A stretch of 64,000 bases of DNA from positions 124,001-188,000 of the forward strand of contig JAJEFK010000054.1 of NCBI GenBank assembly GCA_022820505.1, read 5' to 3'. A program made the position numbers and the translations under genes. The notes beneath the pieces are model-generated. The model was given only the letters and a program-made list of their open reading frames with translations. It was not told the origin of the DNA and made no database searches. Below, piece after piece: positions 44,842-52,904 of the stretch (positions are counted from its first letter, which is position 1; each line of letters starts with the position of its first letter). The DNA comes from Acidimicrobiia bacterium. GTDB lineage: Bacteria > Actinomycetota > Acidimicrobiia > Acidimicrobiales > Poriferisodalaceae.

Positions 44842-44931
44842 CGCCGGCCGGCCGGACCCCGAGCAGGCTGAAGGCGTCGGCCGAGCCATATGGACAGAGT
44901 GCTAGCGTGAGTCGCCCTCAGGGCGCTGCGT

Positions 44932-44937
44932 TAGCTT
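44932..44937 (+). promoter_or_regulatory. -10 box of tRNA-Val
   Basis: TAGCTT, 12 nt before the mature 5' end at 44950. Confidence 0.45.
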
Positions 44938-44949
44938 GCATCGCCCATT

Positions 44950-45023
44950 GGGCGATTGGCGCAGTTGGTTAGCGCGCTTGCATGACACGCAAGAGGTCAC
45001 AGGTTCGACTCCTGTATCGCCCA
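44950..45023 (+). tRNA. tRNA-Val (GAC)
   Basis: Acceptor GGGCGAT/ATCGCCC, D-arm GCGC..GCGC, anticodon stem CTTGC/GCAAG with loop ATGACAC (GAC) and T-arm with GGTTCGACTCC. Discriminator A; CCA not encoded. It lies 108 bp behind tRNA-Cys on the same strand. Confidence 0.96.
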
Positions 45024-45246
45024 CGCCGGGCTTCTCCGCAGACCTGACCTGCGGGAAGACTCTTCCCCTCCGACACCCAGGATCCATCTCAGGGATCCCC
45101 AGCAGCATCCGAGAGCACTGCTCAGCGGTGCCTCGTCGTGGATCACTTCCGAACGCTCTGCGACTGGGTTGCGATCATCTGTATGCGCTCACATCGAATA
45201 ATAGTGTGTACTACGATATTTCTAGGCTCCAATCTGGAGGTCTGGC

Positions 45247-46026
45247 GTGCGCAGATTGATTCGTGGCGCATTGGCGGTGCTGGTTGCGGCGGGGGCGCTG
45301 TTGGCGGTGCCGTTGAGTGCCTCAGTTGGCGGCAGCGATAACGAGGCGGGTCTGGTGGTGAGCCATGACCGGCGCTTCATCGACGAGGGCGGCAGCAAGA
45401 GTTTCACCGTCAAGCTCGCTTCTCAGCCGCAAGCCGACGATCCGGGCACCGATGTGGTGGTGAGCGACGACGTGAGCGTGGGGATCTGGTCGAGCGATCA
45501 GTCCGTCGTGACCGTCAATGGCGCCGACGCGGACGGATACCGGTATCTCACGTTCACGTCGAGCAACTGGAACAGGGCTCAGACCGTCACCGTGACGGCG
45601 GTCAGCGACAGCGACCGCATCGACGAGATGACCGACATCCAGTTGAACACCGGTTCGGCCGACGCCGACTACTACGACCTGAGCGACACGGTCACGGTGG
45701 TTGTGCTCGAAACCGAGCGCGACGCGGGCACGGCGACCTCGGTCTCAGCGGAACGGAAGTGGTACGCCTTCCACAGCAGGTACGCCGTGTGGCTGGAGTG
45801 GAGCGGAAACGAACCCGGCGTGAACAAGGTGTACCGGCGCAACATCAGCAACGGGGAGACCGGTTTCACCTATATCCATGCGGACCTCATCCTCGACTAC
45901 CGGCCTCACAACCGCAGCGAGTTCGACTCGTCGGTGCAGGCGGGCATCAACCTGTACCGGGTGGGAACCAGCGAGAAGAAGTCTCGCACTGTAGCCGTGT
46001 ACTTCTATCCGGCGGGAGGCGCGTAG
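45247..46026 (+). CDS. Secreted protein with one Calx-beta/cadherin-like repeat
   Basis: 259 residues, GTG start with GGAGG 6 nt upstream. Residues 1-26 are a Sec signal peptide (LIRGALAVLVAAGALLAVPLSAS). Residues about 35-155 resemble a single repeat of large bacterial surface proteins: FIDEGGSKSFTVKLASQP, SVVTVNG, LTFTSSNWNRAQTVTVTAVSD. The C-terminal ~100 residues (Trp/Tyr-rich, AVWLEWSGNEPGVNKVYRR) are not recognised. No membrane anchor or sorting signal is seen, so it is likely free or wall-associated. The 223 bp upstream include an AT-rich stretch (45195-45230), unusual here and likely its promoter. The Cache lipoprotein follows 24 bp later. Confidence 0.72.
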   Translation: MRRLIRGALAVLVAAGALLAVPLSASVGGSDNEAGLVVSHDRRFIDEGGSKSFTVKLASQPQADDPGTDVVVSDDVSVGIWSSDQSVVTVNGADADGYRYLTFTSSNWNRAQTVTVTAVSDSDRIDEMTDIQLNTGSADADYYDLSDTVTVVVLETERDAGTATSVSAERKWYAFHSRYAVWLEWSGNEPGVNKVYRRNISNGETGFTYIHADLILDYRPHNRSEFDSSVQAGINLYRVGTSEKKSRTVAVYFYPAGGA

Positions 46027-46050
46027 CCACTGACGAGTGCACGCGGCTGC

Positions 46051-47019
46051 ATGTCCTCCATCAAGATCCTGGCGGTTGCCCTGTGCGGGGCGCTGATGGC
46101 CGCTTCATGCACCGGCAGTGACGAGACCGCGCCCTCAGTGGTGGACGAGTCGGCGCCTTCTGTGGCAGGCGAGACGGCACCCGCTGCGGAAGACGAGACC
46201 GTGACCTATGGCGACATTGCCGCGGCCGAAGCCGCGTCGGCCAAGGCGGCGGTGGAGCAGGCCATCGACCATTACGACGCCGAAGGGCTGGACGCGGCCT
46301 TGGAATTGCACAACAGCCCCGACAGCATCGAGGGCGAACGGTACGTGTTCGTGGTAGACGCCGACAGCGGCGAGATGATCGGGCACTGGGACGAACAGCG
46401 ACGGGGCTACAGCCTGTACGACTGGCTCGGAACCGATCTCTACGGGTACGAATTCGGCACCGAGATGATGTCGGCCGACGAGGGCGGCAAGTGGGTGACC
46501 TACACCTTCGTGCTGCCTGACGCGCTCGCCGCGGGCTCGTTCGCCGAAGGCAACCTGCACATCAAGCACTCATGGGTGCAGCGCCACGACGGCCTGCTGT
46601 TCGGCGCCGGTTGGTACATGGATGCCCGCGGATTCATCGAAGCAATCGTGGACGCCGCCGCCGATGTGGTCGCCGCCGGCGTGACCAGCGACATCACTGC
46701 CCAGCTCGACCTGGGCGGCCTCGCCGACGCGATAGGCGCCTCGATGGCGTATTACAACGCCACGCCGGTACACGACGGGTTCTGGCTCGGCTTCGTTGCC
46801 TCCCGCGACGGCCTCGTCGTGTCCGCAGAGCACAACCCCGAGCTGGTGGGCACCAACATCACCGATTTCCTGGGCACGGCGCTGCTCGAGCAATCCGACG
46901 ACGACGGCCAGTGGATCACCGAGACCGGCGCCGACGCACACGCCAGCGCGATCAACGTCTACGCGCGCAGCGCCGACGACCTCGTCATCGCCGCCGGCTG
47001 GTACAGCGACGACCGCTGA
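46051..47019 (+). CDS. Lipoprotein with tandem Cache-type sensor domains
   Basis: 322 residues. A lipoprotein-like signal ends at Cys20 (MAASC), followed by a degenerate repeat linker (TAPSV, SAPSV, TAPAA). Then two related units: about 60-190 (AIDHYDAEGLDAAL, YVFVVDADSGEMIGH, LYDWLGTDL, LLFGAGWY) and about 215-318 (FWLGFVASRDGLVVSAE, LVGTNITDFLG, LVIAAGWY). Both resemble single-Cache (Cache_2) extracellular ligand domains and both end in AGWY. There is no transmembrane kinase, cyclase or chemotaxis part, so it would be a stand-alone extracellular ligand binder. It is one unit with the secreted protein upstream. Confidence 0.7.
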   Translation: MSSIKILAVALCGALMAASCTGSDETAPSVVDESAPSVAGETAPAAEDETVTYGDIAAAEAASAKAAVEQAIDHYDAEGLDAALELHNSPDSIEGERYVFVVDADSGEMIGHWDEQRRGYSLYDWLGTDLYGYEFGTEMMSADEGGKWVTYTFVLPDALAAGSFAEGNLHIKHSWVQRHDGLLFGAGWYMDARGFIEAIVDAAADVVAAGVTSDITAQLDLGGLADAIGASMAYYNATPVHDGFWLGFVASRDGLVVSAEHNPELVGTNITDFLGTALLEQSDDDGQWITETGADAHASAINVYARSADDLVIAAGWYSDDR

Positions 47020-47157
47020 CACCTGCGGTCTGCGAACTCGTCAAGACAGAGGTGCCGTAGGTCGGCGGCGCCACAGCCTGTTTCACCTCGAGGCGACAGC
47101 GGCTGGGGTTGCCGAACAGGGCGGGCTGGCCGGAGGCGTGCCAGAATTCGCGGCGCT

Positions 47158-48360
47158 ATGGGCGACGCCAGCGGGGACACAGCGGGGGAGCGGCCGCTTG
47201 ACGGCATCCGGGTGCTGGACTTCACGCGGGTGGTGGCCGGGCCGCTGGCCACCCGGATGATGGCCGACATGGGAGCCGAGGTCATCAAGATCGAGCCGGT
47301 CGACGGCGATCTGAGTCGGACATTCCCGCCCTATGTGCCGGGTGACGTCAACCCGTACTTCTCCCAGCAGAACGCCGGCAAGCGCTTCTGCTCGATCGAC
47401 CTGCGGGCGCCCGGGGCGCCGGAGCTGGTGCGGGAACTCGTCGGCCGCTGCGATGCGGTGGTGGAGAACTACCGGCCCGGCGTGATGGCCAAGTTCGGGC
47501 TCGGGCCCGACGAGATGTGCGCCGCACACCCCGCACTCGTGTACTGCTCGGTCACCGGATTCGGCCAGACCGGACCGTGGGCCGACAAGCGAGCGTACGC
47601 GCCCGTCGGCCACATGGAGTCGGGCTACATCGACTACGCCATCCGCGAGACCGGTGCCCGACCTGAGAACCCGCCGCTGGTGGTGGGTGACATCGTGACG
47701 GCGATGTCCGCCGCCGCCACCGTCAACGCCATGCTGGTCAAGGCGGCCCGCACGGGCCGGGGCGGCCACATCGACGTGTGCATGGTGGAAGCGATGGTGT
47801 ACATCCAAGAGTGGTCAGCGCTGGAGCTGGCCGGCGGCTGGACCGAGCCCAACGCAGGCCTCGCCCACGAATGCCCGATCCTGGTGCTGCCCGACGGTCG
47901 GGTGTGGGCCATCGCCGGCAACCCTGCCGCATGGTTCGACGACCTGCTCAAGGCCATGGGCCGACCAGAGCTGGCTGACGACCCCCGATTCGCCACACCT
48001 GCAGCACGCATGGCCAATCGCTACGAGCTGTACGACGAGATGACCCAGTGGGCCGCGGGCTTCGCCGATGTGGACGACTTCCGGCGAGCGATCGAAGCGG
48101 GCACACCGTTCAGCGTGGCCGAGATGCGCTCCATCACCGAGCTGGCTGAGACTGACTGGGCCGCTCATCGCGGGCTGCTGGCCGAGACTGCCTCGGGCTT
48201 CGCTGTGCCGGCACGCCCAGCGCTCGGATCGGGCATCGGCACTGACGGCCATGTTGCGGCCCGCGGTGCCGACAACCGTGACGTCATCGGCGGTCTGCTC
48301 GGCTATGACGATCAGCAGCTCGACGAGCTCGAGTCTGCCGGGGTGCTCGTCACCGCTTGA
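47158..48360 (+). CDS. CaiB/BaiF family CoA-transferase
   Basis: 400 residues. VLDFTRVVAGPLATRMMADMGAEVIKIEP (about 18-46) opens the CoA-transferase domain; AVVENYRPGVMAKFGLGPDE follows. The catalytic-acid motif reads GGHIDVCMVEAM, with Glu at the active position. The C-terminal domain is normal in length. It is a soluble, homodimeric family III CoA-transferase; donor and acceptor acids are unknown. It is monocistronic: 138 bp of gene-free DNA precede it and pfkA follows with its own promoter. It is the third CaiB-type gene in the window. Confidence 0.88.
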   Translation: MGDASGDTAGERPLDGIRVLDFTRVVAGPLATRMMADMGAEVIKIEPVDGDLSRTFPPYVPGDVNPYFSQQNAGKRFCSIDLRAPGAPELVRELVGRCDAVVENYRPGVMAKFGLGPDEMCAAHPALVYCSVTGFGQTGPWADKRAYAPVGHMESGYIDYAIRETGARPENPPLVVGDIVTAMSAAATVNAMLVKAARTGRGGHIDVCMVEAMVYIQEWSALELAGGWTEPNAGLAHECPILVLPDGRVWAIAGNPAAWFDDLLKAMGRPELADDPRFATPAARMANRYELYDEMTQWAAGFADVDDFRRAIEAGTPFSVAEMRSITELAETDWAAHRGLLAETASGFAVPARPALGSGIGTDGHVAARGADNRDVIGGLLGYDDQQLDELESAGVLVTA

Positions 48361-48384
48361 AACCTCCCTCGCGAGGCTCGCCAT

Positions 48385-48390
48385 TAGCTT
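48385..48390 (+). promoter_or_regulatory. -10 box for a leaderless pfkA transcript
   Basis: TAGCTT, 6 nt before the GTG at 48397. Confidence 0.5.
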
Positions 48391-48396
48391 GAGCCC

Positions 48397-49464
48397 GTGC
48401 GAATCGGGGTGCTGACCGGTGGGGGCGACTGCGCTGGCCTGAACGCGGCCATCCGGGGGGTCGTGCGCGCGGCCGGTCATGAGCTCGACCGCAGCGTCAT
48501 CGGCTACCGGCGCGGCTGGAACGGCGTGCTCGACGGCGACAGCGTGAAGCTGGATTCCGAGGCGATGCGGGGCGTGCTGCCGCGGGGCGGCACGATGCTC
48601 GGCACCTCCCGCAGCAGCCGTCGCCTCGAAACCGAGGGTGCGGCGCCGCTGATCGCTCAGCTCGAGCGAGACGGCGTCGACGCGCTGGTGACCATCGGCG
48701 GCGATGGCACGCTGATCACCGCCGGACGGCTCTCCGAGGCCGGGTTCCCGGTGATCGCAGTGCCCAAGACGATCGACAACGATGTGCAGGGCACCGATGT
48801 CTGCATCGGATTCGACACGGCGCTGGGAGTCGCCACCGAGGCGGTCGACCGGTTGCACACCACCGCCGAGTCGCACAACCGGATCATGGTGCTCGAAGTG
48901 ATGGGCCGCCAGGCCGGACACATTGCGGCAGGTGCGGGCATCGCCGGGGGCGCCGCCGCGATCTTGGTGCCCGAAGCTCCGTTCGACATCGACGCCATCG
49001 CCGAGCGCCTCATTGCCCGGCATCACCGCGACCGCAATGCGTCCATCGTGGTGGTCGCCGAAGGTGCGCTTCCTGGCAGCAGCGTCGAGGCGCCCGACAC
49101 TGGCACCGACGAATGGGGCAACCGGATCCTCGACGGCATGGGGCAGTTCGTCGGCGATCTGCTTGCGGAGCGCACCGGCTACGACACGCGCACAACCGTG
49201 CTCGGATACATTCAGCGCGGCGGGCCGCCCACGCCGGCTGACCGGCTGCTCGGCAGCCGACTCGGCGCCCGTGCGGTCGAGGTGCTCATGGAGGGCACGT
49301 CGGGATGCATGGTGGGGGTGCACTCCACCGGCATCGCCCTGCGGCCCCTCGCCGAAGTCGCGGGCCGCACCCGCTATCTCAGCGAGGACCAACTGGAGCT
49401 GTTGGATCTCATCTCCACGGCACCGGTGCTGACACCGTTGCACACCTCGCGGCGCTGGTTCTGA
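48397..49464 (+). CDS. pfkA: 6-phosphofructokinase
   Basis: 355 residues. It phosphorylates fructose-6-phosphate, the committing step of glycolysis. The numbering happens to match E. coli PfkA: GGDGT at 101-105 with G104 (typical of ATP enzymes) and PKTIDND at 123-129 with K124 (typical of PPi enzymes) and the base D127. The G104/K124 mixture is known from actinobacterial and other group III phosphofructokinases. MGRQAGHIA (about 169-177) and GYIQRGGPPTPADR (about 269-282) complete the fructose-phosphate site. Phosphoryl donor (ATP or PPi) is not certain. Starts at GTG. Confidence 0.92.
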   Translation: MRIGVLTGGGDCAGLNAAIRGVVRAAGHELDRSVIGYRRGWNGVLDGDSVKLDSEAMRGVLPRGGTMLGTSRSSRRLETEGAAPLIAQLERDGVDALVTIGGDGTLITAGRLSEAGFPVIAVPKTIDNDVQGTDVCIGFDTALGVATEAVDRLHTTAESHNRIMVLEVMGRQAGHIAAGAGIAGGAAAILVPEAPFDIDAIAERLIARHHRDRNASIVVVAEGALPGSSVEAPDTGTDEWGNRILDGMGQFVGDLLAERTGYDTRTTVLGYIQRGGPPTPADRLLGSRLGARAVEVLMEGTSGCMVGVHSTGIALRPLAEVAGRTRYLSEDQLELLDLISTAPVLTPLHTSRRWF

Positions 49465-49512
49465 GGCCGGTTCCGAGACGGGCCGACCGGCACCGCACGC
49501 TGGGCCGCACGG

Positions 49513-49518
49513 TAGGGT
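49513..49518 (+). promoter_or_regulatory. -10 box of the thiB riboswitch transcript
   Basis: TAGGGT, so transcription should start near 49525, just before the riboswitch aptamer. Confidence 0.5.
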
Positions 49519-49529
49519 GACGGCGACAA

Positions 49530-49621
49530 CACATACCGGGGAGCCCATGGGGCTGAGAGGGCGACAGCAGTGCCGTCGCCGACCCGAGAACCTGATCTGG
49601 GTAATGCCAGCGGAGGAAGCA
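49530..49621 (+). ncRNA. TPP riboswitch (THI element)
   Basis: Both conserved halves are present: GGGGAGCCCATGGGGCTGAGA (CTGAGA at 49553-49558) and CCTGATCTGGGTAATGCCAGCG (49591-49612), the standard thiamine-pyrophosphate aptamer. A variable GC stem (GCGAC..GTCGC) lies between. The ribosome site GGAGG (49612-49616) directly abuts the 3' strand of the aptamer, 6 nt before the thiB ATG, so control is probably by hiding the ribosome site when TPP is bound. Confidence 0.95.
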
Positions 49622-49622
49622 C

Positions 49623-50759
49623 ATGAACGCCCACCGAATGCACAGGCCATTTCGTCTCGCTGTTGCCGTTGCGGCAACGACGCTGCTCATTGCGGCTTGC
49701 GGCAGCGACGACGTCCCCGAGACAGATTTTCCGGCGCCACCGCCCGAGACGGAGTCTCCGTCGGCGGCAGCCCCGGAGACGGCAGAACCGGCCGATGAGG
49801 CGCCGTCCATCGACGGCACGACGGTGACGCTGATCACCCATGACTCGTTCAATCTGTCCGACGGGACGCTCGAGGAGTTCACGGCGCTGACCGGCGTGAC
49901 GGTGGAGCTGCTCGAAGTCGGCGATGCGGGCACCCTCGTGGCCGAAGCCATCCTCACCAAGGATGCGCCGCTGGGCGATGTGCTGTTCGGCATCGACAAC
50001 ACGTTCCTGCAGCGCGGCCTCGACGCCGGCATCTTCGAGCGGTATGAATCGCCTGCGCTTGCCGGCGTGCCCGAGGAGCTGCAGATCGATCAGCGCCATC
50101 GCGTCACCCCGGTGGACTACGGCGACGTGTGCGTGAACTACTGGAAGGACGCGGTGCCGTGGGAGCCCGTGACCCTCGACGAGCTGACATTTCCCGAGTT
50201 CGCCGACCAACTGGTCGTGCAGCATCCCGAGACCTCGTCGCCGGGTCTGGCCTTCCTGCTCGCCACCATCGCCGCCTTCGGCGACGGGTGGGAGCTGTAC
50301 TGGGAGGACTTGCGGGCCAACGGCGTCACAGTTACCGCCGGCTGGGAGGACGCTTACTACGGCGAGTTCATCTCCGGCGGGGGCGACCGGTCAATGGTCG
50401 TGTCGTACGCCTCCAGCCCGCCGGCCGAGGTGATCTACGCCGATCCGCCGACCGGCACAGCTCCCACCGGCGTCATCACCGAGTCGTGTTACCGCCAGAT
50501 CGAATTCGCCGGCATCTTGACGGGTACCGACAACGAGGCCGGGGCACGCGCGCTCATCGACTTCATGCTGAGCGAGACATGGCAGAACGATGTGCCGCTC
50601 AACATGTTCGTGTACCCCGTCATCGAGAGCGCGACCCTCCCGCCCGAGTTTGTCGAGCACACCGCGGTGCCCCCGCATCCGCTGATGCTCGACCCGGCCG
50701 AGATCGAGGCCAACCGCGACGCCTGGACCGAGCGGTGGGTGGAGATCGTGCTGCGCTGA
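49623..50759 (+). CDS. thiB: Thiamine ABC transporter substrate-binding protein ThiB
   Basis: 378 residues. Lipoprotein signal with lipobox LIAAC (Cys near 22), then an acidic/proline/threonine-rich linker (about 23-62), then a periplasmic-binding-protein fold: VTLITHDSFNLSDGTLEEFTALTGVTVELL, GDVLFGIDNTFLQRGLDAGIFERY, TPVDYGDVCVNYWKDAVPW, and SNGLAFLLA-like GLAFLLATIAAFG. The layout matches ThiB/thiamine-type binding proteins. The TPP riboswitch directly upstream confirms the thiamine link. It works outside the membrane, handing thiamine or a precursor to ThiP. Confidence 0.92.
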   Translation: MNAHRMHRPFRLAVAVAATTLLIAACGSDDVPETDFPAPPPETESPSAAAPETAEPADEAPSIDGTTVTLITHDSFNLSDGTLEEFTALTGVTVELLEVGDAGTLVAEAILTKDAPLGDVLFGIDNTFLQRGLDAGIFERYESPALAGVPEELQIDQRHRVTPVDYGDVCVNYWKDAVPWEPVTLDELTFPEFADQLVVQHPETSSPGLAFLLATIAAFGDGWELYWEDLRANGVTVTAGWEDAYYGEFISGGGDRSMVVSYASSPPAEVIYADPPTGTAPTGVITESCYRQIEFAGILTGTDNEAGARALIDFMLSETWQNDVPLNMFVYPVIESATLPPEFVEHTAVPPHPLMLDPAEIEANRDAWTERWVEIVLR

Positions 50760-50787
50760 GCGCACGGCACGCCCACTCGCCGAGCCG

Positions 50788-52446
50788 ATGGGCAATGTGA
50801 CGGTGGCCCAGCCGCCGCGGCGGCGCCAAGTGGCGGCAGTGCTCGGCTGGCCACTCGCCGCCGCAGCGCCGCTCGCGTTCCTGGCGGTGTTCTTCGCCTA
50901 CCCCGTGCTCACCGTGGTGGCAGACGGGCTCAACAGCCTCGGTGACCTCCTGGGGCGCTCGTCGATTCGCGGGGTGCTGTGGTTCACGGTCTGGCAAGCC
51001 GTCGCGTCGACGGCGCTCACCCTTGCGGTCGGCATTCCCGCGGCGGCAGCGCTGGCCCGCCTGCGACCGAGGACGCGGCGGGTCGTTCGCGCCGTCATCA
51101 CCGTTCCGTTCGTGCTGCCGACGGTGGTCGTGGCCGGTGCGTTCGAAGCGGTCTTCGATCGATTCGGTCTCGACGGCGGCACGCTGTCGCTGCACCACAC
51201 CGTGTGGGCGATCCTGCTGGCGCATGTCTTCTTCAACTACGCCGTGGTGGTGCGGACAGTGGGCTCGTGGTGGGCCGGCCTGGACGGTCGCAACGCGGAT
51301 GCGGCGGCGGTGCTCGGCGCGACGCCGCTGCGAGGGTTCCGCCACGTGACCTGGCCGCTCCTGCGGCCTGCGGTCGCGGCTTCGGCGGCGGTCACGTTCC
51401 TGTTCTCGTTCACGTCGTTCGGGGTGATCCTGATTCTCGGCGGCCCGACACGCGCCACGGTCGAAACCGAGATCTACCGGTATGCCATCACTCGGCTCGA
51501 CTTCGCGACGGCCTCGGCGCTGGCGCTGTGCCAGCTCGTTGCCGTTGCCGCTCTCGTTGGGTTGGCGGGTGTGGCCGAGCGGCGCCGGGCGGTCGCTCGG
51601 CGGGCACCTGGACGTACGGCGCCGCGGTCGCGGCGCGGCGTGATCGCTGTCAATGCCGCAGTGGCCGTGCTGCTGCTGGGCGTGCCGATTGTCACGCTGG
51701 TGGAGCGGTCATTCGCGACCGGCGGCGGCTACGGCGTCGCCAACTTTGCTGCGCTGGCCGACCGGGTGCAGATGCTGCCGACAACTGCGCTCGCGGCTCT
51801 GCGCCACTCGCTGGCATTCGCCGTGCTCGCAACGTTGATTGCTACCGGCATCGGCGCACTGGCGTCGTTCGTGGTGGTGGGGGGCCGAGCGCACGCCGCC
51901 GCAAACGGCCGCACGGGCTGGCTGCGGCGGCTGTTCGATGTAGGACTGACCTTGCCGCTCGGCGTGTCCGCCGTGACCGTGGGTCTCGGGATGCTGCTGG
52001 CGCTTGACACCCCCCCGCTCGAGTTCCGCACGGCGTGGTGGATCATTCCCGTTGCGCACGCCCTGGTCGGGATGCCGTTCGTCGTCCGCACGCTGGTGCC
52101 GACGCTGCGCTCGATCGATGACCGGTTGCGGGAAGCGGCATCGGTGCTCGGTGCCTCGCCGTTGCGCACCCGCCGGGAGGTCGACGTGCCGATTGCGTCC
52201 CGAGCGGTGGCGGTGGGTGCGGCATTCGCCTTTGCGGTGTCACTCGGCGAGTTCGGCGCAACCGCGTTCCTGCCGCGGCGGCCCGACACGCTCACTGCGC
52301 CGCTGGCGCTGTTCCGGCTCCTCGGCACACCGGGGGAGACGCTGCAGGGTCAAGCCATGGCGCTCGCCGTCGTGCTCATGGCTGCGACGGCTGCGTCGGT
52401 GCTGGTCATCGAAGGTCTGCGCCGCACCGACGAGTCGCTGTTCTAG
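50788..52446 (+). CDS. thiP: Thiamine ABC transporter permease ThiP (fused dimer)
   Basis: 552 residues, with about twelve membrane helices made of two fused permease units. Each has an EAA loop facing the ATPase: ADAAAVLGATPLRGFRHVTWPLL (about 170-192) and REAASVLGASPLRTRREVDVPI (about 448-469). This is the ThiP/FbpB type. It starts 28 bp after thiB and is the last gene of the transcript. The ATPase ThiQ that would normally follow is missing; the next gene is on the other strand. The permease must recruit an ATPase coded elsewhere. Confidence 0.9.
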   Translation: MGNVTVAQPPRRRQVAAVLGWPLAAAAPLAFLAVFFAYPVLTVVADGLNSLGDLLGRSSIRGVLWFTVWQAVASTALTLAVGIPAAAALARLRPRTRRVVRAVITVPFVLPTVVVAGAFEAVFDRFGLDGGTLSLHHTVWAILLAHVFFNYAVVVRTVGSWWAGLDGRNADAAAVLGATPLRGFRHVTWPLLRPAVAASAAVTFLFSFTSFGVILILGGPTRATVETEIYRYAITRLDFATASALALCQLVAVAALVGLAGVAERRRAVARRAPGRTAPRSRRGVIAVNAAVAVLLLGVPIVTLVERSFATGGGYGVANFAALADRVQMLPTTALAALRHSLAFAVLATLIATGIGALASFVVVGGRAHAAANGRTGWLRRLFDVGLTLPLGVSAVTVGLGMLLALDTPPLEFRTAWWIIPVAHALVGMPFVVRTLVPTLRSIDDRLREAASVLGASPLRTRREVDVPIASRAVAVGAAFAFAVSLGEFGATAFLPRRPDTLTAPLALFRLLGTPGETLQGQAMALAVVLMAATAASVLVIEGLRRTDESLF

Positions 52447-52461
52447 GCGTCCTTGGCGGGG

Positions 52462-52851
52462 CTAGGAGGCCTTCCAGAGGCGGTGTCCCTCGATCCACAG
52501 CAGGATCGGCAACGCAGTATCGATCAGGTGCCAGATCGTGAAGTTGTCGCCGCCGTCGACCATCGCTCGAAACCAGTTCGGGACGAAGGCGATCGTCACG
52601 GCGACAGCGAAGATGAACATCGCCCGGGCGCTTCGATCGTGGAAGCTGGCCGTCGACCGCCGCTGCCATGTGGTGAGCAGCACCAGTGCCAGTGCGGCCG
52701 CCATGAACCAGTCGAGGACGTTCCACACATCGAGGTTGGCGGGATCGCCGGGTTCGTCGCCGGGGCCGTAGAAGGGGAACGCGAAGAAGTTGACCACCAC
52801 GGCGGCGGCGACCAGCTTGAGATAGATCGCTACGGGCTTGGCGAGGATCAT
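52462..52851 (-). CDS. Hypothetical membrane protein
   Basis: 129 residues from the ATG at 52851, which has AAGGAGG 8 nt upstream; the frame opens at 52908, but that part overlaps the aacS end. About four hydrophobic helices: IYLKLVAAAVVVNFFAFPFYG, LDWFMAAALALVLLTTW, RAMFIFAVAVTIAFVPNWF and WHLIDTALPILLWIEGHRLW. Charged loops are short, and the third loop carries RSTASFHDRSAR. No family is recognised. It is 53 bp downstream of aacS on the same strand and may share its transcript. No function can be inferred. Confidence 0.72.
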   Translation of the reverse strand: MILAKPVAIYLKLVAAAVVVNFFAFPFYGPGDEPGDPANLDVWNVLDWFMAAALALVLLTTWQRRSTASFHDRSARAMFIFAVAVTIAFVPNWFRAMVDGGDNFTIWHLIDTALPILLWIEGHRLWKAS

Positions 52852-52904
52852 GTGTCGGGCCTCCTTCGGCAGGGCTGTCAGACCCAGCACCATGGTGGTC
52901 GCCG

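Noticed and set aside
44902..45259. Short open frames over tRNA-Val
   Set aside because: They translate the tRNA gene and its flank; the cloverleaf explains the sequence.
44771..47019. A genomic island inserted at the tRNA-Cys/tRNA-Val pair
   Set aside because: No integrase, no repeat of a tRNA 3' end and only two genes; kept only as an observation on the exported-protein pair.
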